Notes: a model not told the origin generated them from the sequence alone. DNA of 64,000 bases from Thalassomonas sp. M1454 (GCF_007097525.1 NZ_VKDD01000003.1:186001-250000), one strand, 5' to 3'; counted from the first letter of the stretch, positions 1-9,554 are shown. Made by a program: numbers and translations.

Positions 1-1199
1 GGTGGGGTTAAGAAAGATGTTTGTAAATTAATCGCTATCATAATACCAAGCCATAGTGGGTCAACGCCCATAATAAATAATATAGGAGCTACAATAGGCA
101 CCACAACAAAGGTAATTTCAATAAAATCTAAAATAAAGCCAAGTAAGAATATTACCAACATAACTATAAGCGTTGCCGTAATTACCCCACCTGGTAATTC
201 AATAAAGAAATGCTTAATTAATTCTTCACCGCCAAGCCCTCTAAATACCAAAGAGAATATGCTTGCACCAATGAGTATAAGAAAAACCATTGAGGTCACT
301 TTAGTAGTGCTGGTCATAACCGCACGTAAATTGTCTAAGTTCAATTGACCATTTAATTTAGCAAGAACTAAAGCGCCAAAGGCCCCTACTCCAGCAGCTT
401 CGGTTGGTGTAGCAAAGCCAAGTAATATAGAACCAAGTACTAAACTGACTAAAATAACCGGTGGTAATAAGGCCTGAATAAATACCGATAATTGAAAGCT
501 AGTTTCTACTTCGTCTTTATTGGCTACTTTTTCTGGTTTAATAAAGGTAATAACAATGCAATAGATAATGTAGAAAGCAACTAACATTAAGCCAGGGATC
601 ACCGCGCCAGCAAATAGGTCTCCAACGCTAATGGTTTCTGGGCTGAAGTTACCCATATCAAGCTGTGCACGTTGATATGAATTTGAAAGAACATCACCTA
701 AAAGTACTAAGGCGATCGAAGGTGGAATAATTTGCCCAAGCGTACCAGTTGCACAAATAAGGCCTGACGAAAATGCTCTATCGTATCCGTTTTTTAACAT
801 TGTCGGTAAAGACAATAAGCCCATAGTAACAACTGTTGCGCCAACAATACCGGTACTTGCGGCTAACAACATACCAACGATAGTCACTGAAATAGCTAAG
901 CCACCTCGAAACTGACCAAATAACTGTGCCATCGACACAAGTAAGTTCTCAGCTATTTTAGCTTTCTCAAGAACATTGCCCATAAACACAAATAATGGCA
1001 CCGCAAGTAAGGTTTGATTATTCACAATGCCATATATTCGACTCGGCAGCGTACTCATAAATGTTGGTTCAAAAGCGCCAAAAAAAGTTGCTATGCCTGC
1101 AAAAAGTAATGACGTTCCTGCTAATGTTAAAGCAACCGGATAACCGAACAATAACACCACGCAAATACAAATAAACATCAATAAAGAAAGGTATTCCAT
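1..1199 (-). CDS. dctM: TRAP transporter large permease (DctM), 3' end cut by window edge
   Basis: Translation of the open frame from the ATG at 1199 to the window edge gives about 399 residues of a very hydrophobic protein with many membrane segments. It has the DctM-type features of a Gly/Pro-rich N-terminal part, a QIIPPS motif near the middle and an FATPTEAA motif. In the family this subunit forms the Na+-coupled channel of a tripartite transporter that takes up organic acids with DctQ and a periplasmic DctP receptor. Its start overlaps the dctQ stop by one base (TAATG), so the two are translationally coupled. The C-terminus and any dctP gene lie outside the window, so the substrate cannot be told. 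Confidence 0.93.
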   Translation of the reverse strand, partial: MEYLSLLMFICICVVLLFGYPVALTLAGTSLLFAGIATFFGAFEPTFMSTLPSRIYGIVNNQTLLAVPLFVFMGNVLEKAKIAENLLVSMAQLFGQFRGGLAISVTIVGMLLAASTGIVGATVVTMGLLSLPTMLKNGYDRAFSSGLICATGTLGQIIPPSIALVLLGDVLSNSYQRAQLDMGNFSPETISVGDLFAGAVIPGLMLVAFYIIYCIVITFIKPEKVANKDEVETSFQLSVFIQALLPPVILVSLVLGSILLGFATPTEAAGVGAFGALVLAKLNGQLNLDNLRAVMTSTTKVTSMVFLILIGASIFSLVFRGLGGEELIKHFFIELPGGVITATLIVMLVIFLLGFILDFIEITFVVVPIVAPILFIMGVDPLWLGIMIAINLQTSFLTP

Positions 1200-1726
1200 T
1201 AGTTAACTCCTTTCTTAGCCGGCAAACATACCAGCAAATTTCGAGCTATTTCGGCAATGCCTTGTAAAACTAAAGTCCCCACTAAGGCAAGCACTAATGA
1301 TTTGTTGATGAATACTAAAGGAAGTCCTCCTGGCTCTTGAGATTTTTCTAGAATTTGCCAAGACAATAAAACGTAATCGATGCTTACATAAAAAATAAAG
1401 ATACAAACTGGTAATAGTAGCAAGACTGCACCTATAAGATTAACTAGTGCTTTGCTTTTATCTGAAAAGTTTTGATAGAAGATATCAACACGCACATGGT
1501 CGTCATGTTTAAGAGTATAGCCAGCGCCAAGTAAAATAACCGCAGCATGAAAATATAGAACAGACTCTTGCAGGGCAACGGAGCCTATTTCAAACCCATA
1601 ACGAAGTAACACTACTGCAAAAGTAAGGCAAACCAATACTAAGGTAAACCATGAAATTATTTTACCTAAATATTCAGTAAGTGTATCAATAATAGCAACG
1701 ACTCGTGCTAACGTTTGGTTGAGCAT
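1199..1726 (-). CDS. dctQ: TRAP transporter small permease (DctQ)
   Basis: This 175-residue protein has four hydrophobic segments (about residues 18-42, 50-70, 92-115 and 140-165), the usual size and topology of DctQ small permeases. The small subunit sits in the inner membrane and is thought to help couple the substrate receptor to the DctM channel. A good ribosome site (GAGGGAA) precedes the ATG at 1726. It is the first gene of the pair, and no dctP lies upstream: the next gene is bolA on the same strand. The receptor must therefore be downstream of dctM or elsewhere. Confidence 0.88.
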   Translation of the reverse strand: MLNQTLARVVAIIDTLTEYLGKIISWFTLVLVCLTFAVVLLRYGFEIGSVALQESVLYFHAAVILLGAGYTLKHDDHVRVDIFYQNFSDKSKALVNLIGAVLLLLPVCIFIFYVSIDYVLLSWQILEKSQEPGGLPLVFINKSLVLALVGTLVLQGIAEIARNLLVCLPAKKGVN

Positions 1727-1782
1727 TGTTCCCTCTTAGTTTTATTATTATTTTTGTTAGTTAACTTATAGCAATTTGTAGA

Positions 1783-2097
1783 CTATTTACCTCCACCCAT
1801 ACAATTAGGTGATTGTGGTACTTGTTGCTCAGTCATTGTCTGCCACTGCTCTGGCGTATACGTGTGCATTGCTAGCGCGTGGATATGGTGTTCTAATTCT
1901 TCAGCTAAAACCGCATTAACTTGACGATGACGACCAATTAAACGTTGGCCTGTAAACTTTTCACTTACTATGGTTACCTTAAAGTGTGATTCACTGCCTT
2001 CTGGGACATTATGCTTATAACTTTCATTAATTACTTCAAGATGTAAAGGAGTAAATTCATCGGTTAATTTTTGGGTGATCACTGCGGCTATGGTCAT
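1783..2097 (-). CDS. bolA: BolA family protein
   Basis: The 104-residue product has the BolA fold signature: the [14 protein letters not shown] region near residues 18-30, a conserved His in the SESHFKV stretch, and the RHRQVNAVL helix with [19 protein letters not shown] at the C-terminus. BolA proteins bind monothiol glutaredoxins and [2Fe-2S] clusters and influence envelope and stress genes. Its ATG overlaps the stop of the upstream alkB-like gene by four bases (ATGA), so both are likely made from one mRNA. The C-terminus ends in a short Cys/Gly stretch (CMGGGK). The assignment is firm; its regulation is not visible. Confidence 0.94.
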   Translation of the reverse strand: MTIAAVITQKLTDEFTPLHLEVINESYKHNVPEGSESHFKVTIVSEKFTGQRLIGRHRQVNAVLAEELEHHIHALAMHTYTPEQWQTMTEQQVPQSPNCMGGGK

Positions 2098-2699
2098 GGG
2101 GAAATTCCTGTAATGGTTCGAAACGTTAAGTTAATTCGCTTGTCTATTATTTTTTTAGTCTTAGGGATACTGTGTTGCCAATCCTGTTGCAAATTGCCAT
2201 GCATAATAAGCAAACTACCTGATTGTAAAATTAAATCTATTTTTTCACCACTGCTTTTATGCTTTATTGAGAATTTCCGCTCTTGGCCTAATGACACCGA
2301 TGCTATGATTGGTTGTTCACCTAACTGTTTTTCATTATCACTGTGCCAGCCCATAGAATCTTGGCCATTTCTATATAGATTAGCTAAAACTGAGTTAAAC
2401 GTCGTTGATATTTGCTGTTCTACATCAGTTTTAATTTGCATTAAGGTGGCAGTCCAAGGTAGCGGCGTCAAAGATAAGCCAGAGTATTGATAATGCGCAT
2501 CTTTATCACCATACCAAGCTTGTACTCTAGGTATTAATACCGACTTACCAAATAAGCGGATTGTTTCCTGACGCCAAACTAACTCAACCTCTAATGCTTG
2601 GCATAACTGCTCAGACTGAGCAGCTTGATAAAAGTTAGCAATATAAATTAAGTCACCCGAGCAAAAATACTCCGCGCTTAGTTTTTGAGATAATTTCAT
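2094..2699 (-). CDS. alkB: AlkB-like 2-oxoglutarate/Fe(II) dioxygenase
   Basis: About 201 residues with the AlkB motifs: HSD (first two iron ligands) in MGWHSDNE, the third ligand His in WQHSIP, and the 2-oxoglutarate-binding arginines in RINLTFR. Family members repair N1-methyladenine and N3-methylcytosine by oxidative demethylation, and this one resembles the short COG3145 type. The frame can be extended to a TTG at 2750. I chose the ATG at 2699 because the extension has no AlkB character and would run into the divergent rlmG leader. No clear ribosome site supports either start. It lies directly upstream of bolA with a four-base overlap. Confidence 0.85.
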   Translation of the reverse strand: MKLSQKLSAEYFCSGDLIYIANFYQAAQSEQLCQALEVELVWRQETIRLFGKSVLIPRVQAWYGDKDAHYQYSGLSLTPLPWTATLMQIKTDVEQQISTTFNSVLANLYRNGQDSMGWHSDNEKQLGEQPIIASVSLGQERKFSIKHKSSGEKIDLILQSGSLLIMHGNLQQDWQHSIPKTKKIIDKRINLTFRTITGISP

Positions 2700-2791
2700 A
2701 AATGTAAAAATCGTTTTAGCAATGGTAAAAACAGTCCATTTTTGCGACAATGTCGCGCATACATACTCTCTTTTTTGATATTTTATATTCT

Positions 2792-3943
2792 ATGCAAAGT
2801 CCATTTATTCACAATGAACGTCCTATTGAACTCGATAGATTTCCTTTTGCCCAAGTAAATCGCAGTCTACAGGCTTGGGATGCAAGTGACGAATACATTA
2901 TTAACTACATCAATGAACATGAGCTGTTAAAAACAGACCCTAGCATAGCGGTATTTAATGACAGTTTTGGCGCGATTGCAGTTAACCTGTATGAATATAA
3001 TGTGCAACTCATCAGCGATTCTTATATTTCAGAGCAAGGAATTAAAGAAAATTTTCAAAATAACTTTATTCCACAAGAAAATCTAACCTACCTTGATAGT
3101 GTTAGTGAGATCAATGGGGCCGTGGATTTAATTATTTTAAAACTACCTAAAAGTAATGCCTACCTTGAGTATCAATTACAACAAATACAAAAGATCGCTC
3201 ACAAAGATAGTGTCGTTATTGCTGCAGCTAGAGCAAAGGATATTCATACCTCAACCTTAAAGCTTTTTGAAAAGCATTTAGGTGAAACGAAAACATCTTT
3301 AGCGGTAAAAAAAGCACGCCTAATTTTTGCAAATGTTGATGCGCAGAAAAAGCGCGATCTATCAATGGAGAAAGTGTGGCAACTCGACGGTAAAAAATAT
3401 GGCATTGCTGATCTAACTATTGCTAATAAAGCCAATGTATTCTCTAGAGATAGTTTAGATATAGGTGGTCGATATTTATTAGAGCAATTACCTGATGTAG
3501 CTAAAAATAGACGTGTTGCAGATTTAGGCTGTGGTAATGGCGTTATAGGCCTAACCATGTTGGCAAAAAATCCAAGCCTAGAAATTCATTTCTATGATGA
3601 ATCTTATATGGCTATCGCATCAACTAAACAGAACGTAGAAACGAACCTACCCGAGCAGCTACAACAATGCCATTTTCATGTAAATGACTGTCTAACTGAC
3701 GTTGCCGAAAACAGTTTAGATCTAATCCTATGTAATCCTCCATTTCACCAACAACAAGCTGTCACTGACCATATTGCTTGGCAAATGTTTAAACAAAGTT
3801 ATAAAACTTTGAAAACTGGTGGTGAATTAAGGATAATAGGTAATCAGCAACTTGCTTATCATATCAAGTTGCAACGTTTATTTGGCAACTGTAAAACTAT
3901 TGCCAGTAACAAAAAATTTGTCGTTCTCTCAGCTAAGAAGTAA
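2792..3943 (+). CDS. rlmG: 23S rRNA (guanine-1835 N2) methyltransferase RlmG
   Basis: The protein aligns by eye along its length with E. coli RlmG: LQAWDASDEY near the start, the AKDIHTSTL stretch, the SAM-binding motif DLGCGNGVIGL and the catalytic NPPFHQQ, ending in NKKFVVLSAKK. It methylates G1835 of 23S rRNA. The frame is open from an ATG at 2750, but the ATG at 2792 (MQSPF) places about 16 residues before the RFP motif, as in E. coli, so I prefer it. It heads a tight operon: the next gene follows after two bases. Confidence 0.93.
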   Translation: MQSPFIHNERPIELDRFPFAQVNRSLQAWDASDEYIINYINEHELLKTDPSIAVFNDSFGAIAVNLYEYNVQLISDSYISEQGIKENFQNNFIPQENLTYLDSVSEINGAVDLIILKLPKSNAYLEYQLQQIQKIAHKDSVVIAAARAKDIHTSTLKLFEKHLGETKTSLAVKKARLIFANVDAQKKRDLSMEKVWQLDGKKYGIADLTIANKANVFSRDSLDIGGRYLLEQLPDVAKNRRVADLGCGNGVIGLTMLAKNPSLEIHFYDESYMAIASTKQNVETNLPEQLQQCHFHVNDCLTDVAENSLDLILCNPPFHQQQAVTDHIAWQMFKQSYKTLKTGGELRIIGNQQLAYHIKLQRLFGNCKTIASNKKFVVLSAKK

Positions 3944-3945
3944 CC

Positions 3946-4521
3946 ATGCTATATAAAATGTTTAATAAAGTTTTTTTCATTTGCTCAATTTTTCTAATCA
4001 CGGCCTGTGCCAATGAGCCAACAGCAATCAAATTACAGCCGCAAGTTGTAAATAATCAAAGTAAAGTATATCAAAGTCAGGCTGCGACTATTGCCGTAGC
4101 AGACAAACGAAATAGTGTTCATTTAGTTGAAGTCTTAACAAATAATGAAGAGTCAAAACTAATCAAGAGTACAGCTCCTTTAAAAAGCGTGTTAAATACT
4201 CAGTTTAGAAAAGAGTTAGCCTCGCAAGGGCTACAATTTAAAAAAGATGCACCTGTTGCCTTACAATTTAATGTCGAGCGCGCGCGAACATATATTAATC
4301 AAGACGTTTTTGATTATCGCGCTAATACCATCATAAAATTAAAAGTGAATGTGGAAAATCCAAAACAGACGCTATCAAAAACATTCACCTTACGTGCAAC
4401 TAGCCGTGGCCCACTAACTGCTGATATTGAAGAGATCCAGCAAGACTTTAACACCCAACTTGCCAAAATAATTGTGCAAGTTTTAGAAGACGAACAGTTG
4501 CAGAATTTTATTAAAGGCTGA
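3946..4521 (+). CDS. yajG: YajG-like lipoprotein
   Basis: A 191-residue lipoprotein precursor with a basic N-terminus, a hydrophobic stretch and the lipobox LITAC. The rest is soluble and matches the YajG pattern: a short Leu/Gln segment after the Cys, a conserved IAVADKR strand, and a C-terminal helix ending EQLQNFIKG, close to the HEFIK ending of E. coli YajG. Function is unknown. An internal ATG at 3958 (MFNKVF) gives a more typical signal peptide and could be the true start. It sits between rlmG and a cyclophilin with two-base gaps on both sides. Confidence 0.82.
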   Translation: MLYKMFNKVFFICSIFLITACANEPTAIKLQPQVVNNQSKVYQSQAATIAVADKRNSVHLVEVLTNNEESKLIKSTAPLKSVLNTQFRKELASQGLQFKKDAPVALQFNVERARTYINQDVFDYRANTIIKLKVNVENPKQTLSKTFTLRATSRGPLTADIEEIQQDFNTQLAKIIVQVLEDEQLQNFIKG

Positions 4522-4523
4522 AA

Positions 4524-5141
4524 ATGAAAGCGATAAATGCATTATTCTTAACTCTGCTTTTGCTCAGCGCCAATGCTTTTGCAAAGCAGAAGATTATTGA
4601 CCCCAACAATCTCTACCCACAAGTAAAGATGGAAACCTCGATGGGCGTAATAATCGTTGAGCTTGATCGAGTAAAGGCTCCTATCGCCGTGAATAATTTT
4701 TTACACTATGTGATCTCAGCTGAATATAACAATACAGTTTTTCATCGTGTAATTGCTGATTTTATTGTGCAAGGCGGCGGCTATGATGCTGACTATATAC
4801 CGCGGAAAGTTGGTGAGCCGATTTTCAATGAATCGGGTAATGGTTTGAAAAATGAATTTGCCACCATAGCCATGGCAAGAGAGCGAGACCCGCACAGTTC
4901 TACTCGTCAATTTTATTTCAATGCAGGTGACAATACCAATTTAGATCCAGGCAGAGACTGGGGTTATACCGTATTTGGCAGTATAACTTTTGGTGAAGAT
5001 GTACTTGAGAAAATGTCTGCAGTTGAAACCGATTTCAATGAAGAAGTAAGCTGGCCAGACGTTCCTGTTGAGCCAATCATTTTAATTAAGGCAACCTTAA
5101 TGCCTGACGATTATGTTCATCCCATTCCAGTAGAAGATTAA
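4524..5141 (+). CDS. Exported cyclophilin-type peptidyl-prolyl isomerase
   Basis: A 205-residue protein with a cleavable signal peptide (about residues 1-20, ending NAFA) followed by a cyclophilin domain. Key family residues are present: FHRVI with the catalytic Arg, the FIVQGGG strand, QFYFNAGDN, and GYTVFGSI. It should speed proline isomerisation of envelope proteins in the periplasm, as PpiA does in E. coli. The domain runs about residues 33-195 with a short tail. It is the last gene of the rlmG-yajG-ppi operon and is followed by a hairpin terminator. Confidence 0.92.
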   Translation: MKAINALFLTLLLLSANAFAKQKIIDPNNLYPQVKMETSMGVIIVELDRVKAPIAVNNFLHYVISAEYNNTVFHRVIADFIVQGGGYDADYIPRKVGEPIFNESGNGLKNEFATIAMARERDPHSSTRQFYFNAGDNTNLDPGRDWGYTVFGSITFGEDVLEKMSAVETDFNEEVSWPDVPVEPIILIKATLMPDDYVHPIPVED

Positions 5142-5167
5142 TCTAGCCACTCTTACATGATAAAATT

Positions 5168-5191
5168 AAGCGAATTTATTTCGCTTTTTTT
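5168..5191 (+). terminator. Rho-independent terminator after the cyclophilin gene
   Basis: A 7-bp stem (AAGCGAA / TTCGCTT) with a five-base loop runs straight into a run of T residues, 26 bases after the stop codon. It should end the rlmG operon transcript. Confidence 0.8.
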
Positions 5192-5258
5192 ACATTGCTC
5201 ATCTAACCTTTGTAATGAATATCAAACAAAATGATAGTTAAACTCTAGTGAGGATGAT

Positions 5259-5588
5259 TTGCATATCGAAAATTTTATCAATGATAAAATTTCACAGTTG
5301 ATGTACATATTAACGGCTCTCATGAAAAAGTCAGTGCATCCAACAGAAGTGGATATATTTATTTGGGACTGCTTCGAGGAGTGGGCCCAATTAAATGTAA
5401 CTGATGAAATGCCAAGTAGCGCTCAAGAGCGGGTTTTCTGGCATTTAATTCATGAATTAAAATTAGGCTCTTTAGCAAATTTAGACAGTGACGTATCGTT
5501 AATTAGTGAGATTGAGGTTTGCTTAGACTTTCTTAAAGGTACAGGTAATTACCCAATCCATTGCGTCGGTTGGAGACCTGTAGCTTAA
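5259..5588 (+). CDS. Conserved-looking small protein of unknown function
   Basis: A 109-residue acidic, soluble protein that I cannot assign. It has no signal peptide or membrane segment. It looks mostly helical, with Trp/Phe-rich patches (FIWDCFEEW, VFWHLIHEL) and a C-terminal IHCVGWRP motif. The start is a TTG at 5259 preceded by GAGGA at 5250-5254; the next in-frame ATG at 5301 would remove 14 residues. A terminator upstream and a long non-coding gap downstream make it a single-gene unit. The codon pattern looks like its neighbours, so I think it is real. Confidence 0.65.
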   Translation: MHIENFINDKISQLMYILTALMKKSVHPTEVDIFIWDCFEEWAQLNVTDEMPSSAQERVFWHLIHELKLGSLANLDSDVSLISEIEVCLDFLKGTGNYPIHCVGWRPVA

Positions 5589-5719
5589 TTAATGCAATTT
5601 TCACTTCGAATAAAAATTATTTAATAAACCTCCTTAACCATCCTGAAATATCTTCTTTTATACCCATTTTATTTATTATGTGTTCTACTTTTTAATGTGG
5701 AAAAAGGGATAAATACACA

Positions 5720-5880
5720 GGTTATACGTTCCAAACATAACCTAAGTACCTACTTCCATGTAGGCAAGGCATAAAATTTAATAAGTAGTTATTCTACTTA
5801 TAAATTTTTATAACGCGGTAGTTATTCATTTTAACCATTAAAAATGAGCAGATAATTAATGAACTTGGTATTACTACCTT
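5720..5880. repeat. Composite hairpin element in a 438-bp gene-free gap
   Basis: The gap 5589-6026 has no convincing gene. Its middle holds a row of inverted repeats: CCTAC/GTAGG at about 5748-5763, ATAAGTAG/CTACTTAT at 5781-5788 and 5794-5801 with AT-rich arms extending outward, and a near-palindrome CATTTTAA..TTAAAAATG near 5827-5846. It ends with the TTGGTAT motif (5865-5871) that recurs elsewhere in the window. This build suggests a dispersed intergenic element, not a promoter alone. The rest of the gap up to 6026 carries only the ampG leader with an AAGAGAG ribosome site. Confidence 0.5.
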
Positions 5881-6026
5881 TATTTTGATAGCCTAGCCAT
5901 AATATAATTGTTACTACTTAAGTTTATCCTCAATGTCATCCATTTCTCTTTGAGTCCTGATGCAATTAACTTTAAAGGTTAGAATCGCTGCCTAATTTAA
6001 TTTAGCCAGCCTATTTAAGAGAGCCC

Positions 6027-7580
6027 ATGTTAAATAAAATAGATACTCAACATAGTTGGAAAGAAAGCCTCAACGCATTAATGAAAAAAGATGTCTTGTA
6101 TATGCTGCTATTAGGTTTTTCAGCAGGCCTGCCTTTATTATTAATATTTTCATCATTATCTCTATGGCTAGGTGAAGCAGGAATTGAAAAGTCTGCGGTT
6201 ACTTACTTTAGTTGGGCTGCACTAGGATATTCATTTAAATTTGTATGGGCTCCGCTCGTCGACTGTTTACCTATTCCTATACTCACGCGATTATTAGGCT
6301 TACGTCGCTCTTGGTTATTGGTGTCACAACTTTCGATTGTATTGGCTATAACTATAATGGCCATGACAAACCCCGCGATAGAAAGCCAATTAGTTTATAT
6401 GGCGCTAGGGGCTGTTTTATTAGGATTTAGCTCGGCAACACAAGATATATCTATTGACGCCTACCGAATAGAATCTATAACCGCTGATATGCAGGCAATT
6501 GCTAGCTCTAGTTATATTGCTGGTTATCGCATAGGGATGATTGCATCAGGGGCAGGCGCATTATACTTAGCGAGTTATTTCGGCACTACAACTGAAAATT
6601 ACCAATACTTAGCTTGGAAAAACACTTACCACTTGATGTCACTTTTTATGTTAGTTGGCATCATTGGGACACTGTTAATTACCGAGCCTATCCAGCGTAA
6701 AAAAGAGTTTTCATATCATCCTAAAGAGTACATGGGGTTATTGTTGACGTTTACTATTTCCGTATGTGTATTCGTTTCTTGGTTTGTATTAACATCAGAT
6801 ATCAGTAGCTTAGCTAAAAATAATTTTACCGAAATACTGCACAGTAAAAATTTATCTGGCTTTTTAATCGAGTCTCTCAGGCTTATTATAGCAATCGTGC
6901 TCGCAGTGATTACAGCTAAGTTCATCATTAAAAGTAGATTAGTCAGCAATGAACTAATCACCCACAGCTATGTTTCTCCGGTAAAACAATTTTTTGATGA
7001 TTATGGCAAATCCACTGCTTTACTATTGCTAGCTTTAATTGGCTTATACCGAATTAGTGACATCGTATTAGGTGTTATATCTAATGTTTTTTATCAAGAT
7101 ATGGGCTTTAGTAAAACGGAAATAGCCGATGCGGTTAAGTTATTTGGTTTACTGATGACACTTTTCGGTGGCTTTGTTGGTGGTGTACTAGCCATGCGCT
7201 TAGGTGTTATGCGTGTTTTATTTTTAGGTGCTTTACTCGTTGTACTCACCAACTTATTGTTTATTACCTTAGTATATTCTGGCCATAGCTTACCGGTTTT
7301 ATATTCAGTTGTTGCCATGGATAACTTAGTTGCAGGAATATCTAGTGCTGCATTTGTCGCATTTCTATCAAGCCTAATTAACGTTCAATTTACGGCGATG
7401 CAGTATGCAATATTTTCATCCTTAATGACTTTAATACCTAAAGCACTTGCGGGGTATTCAGGGAGCATAGTTGATAGTTTGGGATACGTACCATTTTTTA
7501 TAATTGCTTCATCTATTGGTATACCAATACTAGGATTAGTTTATCTAGCAAATAAAAAACTTAAATTGCGCTCTTTATAA
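6027..7580 (+). CDS. ampG: AmpG-type muropeptide permease (MFS)
   Basis: A 517-residue major facilitator with about 14 hydrophobic segments. Near the N-terminus it has the AmpG pattern GFSAGLPLLLIFSSLSLWL, then YFSWAALGYSFKFVWAPLVD, and the TQDISIDAYRIE segment typical of this subfamily. AmpG imports anhydro-muropeptides from the periplasm for peptidoglycan recycling and, in some species, signals beta-lactamase induction. The length is close to E. coli AmpG (491), slightly extended in the central loop near residues 225-300. It is a single gene with an AAGAGAG ribosome site. No ampR or ampC is nearby, so recycling is the safer role. Confidence 0.9.
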   Translation: MLNKIDTQHSWKESLNALMKKDVLYMLLLGFSAGLPLLLIFSSLSLWLGEAGIEKSAVTYFSWAALGYSFKFVWAPLVDCLPIPILTRLLGLRRSWLLVSQLSIVLAITIMAMTNPAIESQLVYMALGAVLLGFSSATQDISIDAYRIESITADMQAIASSSYIAGYRIGMIASGAGALYLASYFGTTTENYQYLAWKNTYHLMSLFMLVGIIGTLLITEPIQRKKEFSYHPKEYMGLLLTFTISVCVFVSWFVLTSDISSLAKNNFTEILHSKNLSGFLIESLRLIIAIVLAVITAKFIIKSRLVSNELITHSYVSPVKQFFDDYGKSTALLLLALIGLYRISDIVLGVISNVFYQDMGFSKTEIADAVKLFGLLMTLFGGFVGGVLAMRLGVMRVLFLGALLVVLTNLLFITLVYSGHSLPVLYSVVAMDNLVAGISSAAFVAFLSSLINVQFTAMQYAIFSSLMTLIPKALAGYSGSIVDSLGYVPFFIIASSIGIPILGLVYLANKKLKLRSL

Positions 7581-7770
7581 ATTGATTATAAGCAAGCTAA
7601 GCTTTTATACCTAACAAGTAGAGGATAAAATATTTTCGAAGCTAGTTATGTTATTACTATTTAAAGTGGCTCTTTGGATTGAAAAATAACCCGAGAAAAT
7701 ATCAATAACATCAGCTAGAATAATTAAATATGTTATTAAATAAAAATAAATAAAAAGAAAGGCTTATTAA

Positions 7771-7947
7771 ATGTTACTGCGATTGTTTTTCATTGTACCA
7801 ATCATTATGTGTTTGATTTGGACTTGGTATTTAAAAAAACACAATTACACAGCAAAACAAGGCTTAAAAGGTTTTGCTTATATTTTTGCTTTTAACGGTA
7901 TCATCATTGGATTCTTTAGTTTAATGATTTATATCACTAGTGAGTAA
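7771..7947 (+). CDS. 58-residue two-helix membrane protein
   Basis: A short frame with a strong ribosome site (AGAAAGG, eight bases before the ATG). The 58 residues form two membrane segments, about 4-20 and 36-54, joined by a Lys/His/Asn-rich loop (LKKHNYTAKQ). There is no similarity I can name. It stands between ampG and rhlE, about 190 bases from ampG, and probably has its own transcript. The good ribosome site and clean two-helix profile support a real gene; a chance frame of this hydrophobicity cannot be excluded. Confidence 0.6.
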   Translation: MLLRLFFIVPIIMCLIWTWYLKKHNYTAKQGLKGFAYIFAFNGIIIGFFSLMIYITSE

Positions 7948-8031
7948 GGCCTCAAAGCTGATCTCCCCCTAATAAATAAGCAAGCACAGCACTTTTCTCT
8001 GTGGTGTAGAGTTGAAAATTTAATCAATGAT

Positions 8032-8060
8032 TTGTATGTAAAGCTACTATACTGTACTAT
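8032..8060 (+). promoter_or_regulatory. Candidate sigma-70 promoter for rhlE
   Basis: TTGTAT at 8032-8037 and TACTAT at 8055-8060 are 17 bases apart, and a transcript would have a leader of about 80 bases before the rhlE ATG at 8146. A GC-rich patch follows at once. Assigned by eye only. Confidence 0.4.
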
Positions 8061-8085
8061 GCGCCGCCGGCACCTTTGCCCTGAA

Positions 8086-8113
8086 ATACCAATTTGATTA
8101 CTTAACTTGGTAT
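8086..8113. repeat. ATACCAA...TTGGTAT inverted repeat in the rhlE leader
   Basis: Seven-base arms ATACCAA (8086-8092) and TTGGTAT (8107-8113) flank a 14-base AT-rich spacer. The same arms recur at 49112-49149 and 60258-60290, and single arms at 5865 and 63553, always between genes. Confidence 0.7.
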
Positions 8114-8145
8114 AAGCACACCCATTTGATTAATGAGACTTTTCT

Positions 8146-9540
8146 ATGAGCTTTGACTCCCTAGGTTTATCCACTAAAATTTTATCTGCTGTTGCAGAGC
8201 AAGGTTACGACACACCATCTCCAATTCAAGCACAAGCAATCCCAGCTGTACTTGCAGGTAAAGATGTTATGGCCGCAGCTCAAACAGGTACAGGAAAAAC
8301 CGCTGGTTTTACCCTACCTATTTTAGAAAAGCTTAGCAAAGGTGAACGAGTACGCTCTAACAGTATTCGCGCTTTAGTATTAACGCCTACTCGCGAGCTT
8401 GCCGCCCAAGTAGGTGAAAACGTAGCTGCATACGGTAAGAACTTAGATCTAAGCTCATATATTGTTTATGGCGGCGTCAAAATAAACCCACAGATGCAAC
8501 AGCTACGCCGTGGGGTAGATATTCTAGTTGCAACACCGGGTCGCTTATTAGATTTATTTAACCAAAATGCCGTTAAATTTAACCAAGTTGAAATATTGGT
8601 ATTAGATGAAGCCGATAGAATGCTTGATATGGGTTTTATCCGTGACATAAAAAAAATCTTGGCGTTACTACCAAAAAAACGTCAAAACTTATTATTTTCG
8701 GCAACTTTCTCAGACGACATTCGCGCACTTGCTAAAGGTTTAGTTAATGATCCCGTTGAGATCTCAGTAACCCCACGCAATGCAACAGCACCTACAGTTG
8801 AGCAAGTCGTTTACACAACAGATAAAAACAAAAAACCACGACTACTTTCTTATTTAATTGGCCACAATAATTGGCAACAAGTTTTAGTATTTTGTAAAAC
8901 TAAGCATGGCGCAAACCGCTTAACCAAGCATTTAGAAGCCGATGGCATTAAAGCTATGGCGATTCATGGTAATAAAAGTCAAGGTGCTCGAACTAAAGCA
9001 TTAGCTGAATTTAAAGCCGGCTCAATAAGAGCTTTAGTGGCAACAGATATTGCCGCTCGTGGTATTGATATAGACCAACTACCACAAGTAGTTAACTTTG
9101 AGTTACCACATGTAGCAGAAGATTATGTGCATCGTATTGGCCGTACCGGCCGTGCAGGCGCCACAGGCCATGCAATATCATTAGTTTGTGCAGATGAATT
9201 TAAACTCTTGGTTGCTATTGAACGCCTAACGCAAAAGCTGATTGAGCGTAAACAAGAAGAGGGTTTCGAAGCGGCTAACCCAGTACCTGTTTCTAAAGAC
9301 GTGCGCCCTTTTAAAGCCAGTAAACCGAAAAAGCCAAAGATTGAACACAAAGATGGGCAACGTAGCGGTGAAAATGCTTCTGGCCATAAACCAGCAAGTA
9401 AAAGAAGGCGTCCTAGTAATACTAACCCTTACGCTAAAAATACTAGTGGTAAACCTTCAGGTAACAGGCGACCAGCTAGAGGGCCTAAGCCAGCTGGCAG
9501 TGGTGGCAACAAACCATCAGGTAATAGACGTCCTCGCTAA
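8146..9540 (+). CDS. rhlE: DEAD-box RNA helicase, RhlE type
   Basis: A 464-residue helicase with all DEAD-box motifs: Q motif with PSPIQ near residue 25, AQTGTGKT (motif I), PTRELAAQ (Ia), TPGRLLD (Ib), DEAD (II), SAT (III), [12 protein letters not shown] (V) and [10 protein letters not shown] (VI). The last 90 residues are a Lys/Arg/Gly/Pro-rich tail, as in RhlE proteins, which bind RNA non-specifically. It remodels RNA in ribosome assembly and mRNA decay and is often cold-linked in marine species. A terminator follows directly. Confidence 0.93.
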   Translation: MSFDSLGLSTKILSAVAEQGYDTPSPIQAQAIPAVLAGKDVMAAAQTGTGKTAGFTLPILEKLSKGERVRSNSIRALVLTPTRELAAQVGENVAAYGKNLDLSSYIVYGGVKINPQMQQLRRGVDILVATPGRLLDLFNQNAVKFNQVEILVLDEADRMLDMGFIRDIKKILALLPKKRQNLLFSATFSDDIRALAKGLVNDPVEISVTPRNATAPTVEQVVYTTDKNKKPRLLSYLIGHNNWQQVLVFCKTKHGANRLTKHLEADGIKAMAIHGNKSQGARTKALAEFKAGSIRALVATDIAARGIDIDQLPQVVNFELPHVAEDYVHRIGRTGRAGATGHAISLVCADEFKLLVAIERLTQKLIERKQEEGFEAANPVPVSKDVRPFKASKPKKPKIEHKDGQRSGENASGHKPASKRRRPSNTNPYAKNTSGKPSGNRRPARGPKPAGSGGNKPSGNRRPR

Positions 9541-9554
9541 GCACCTATAAAAGT

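Noticed and set aside
2071-2490. Plus-strand frame of 139 codons over alkB
   Set aside because: Antisense to the 2-oxoglutarate dioxygenase; no start signal.
2094-2750. Longer alkB-like and rlmG starts (TTG and ATG at 2750)
   Set aside because: They would overlap divergently; the downstream ATGs (2699 and 2792) match family N-termini better.
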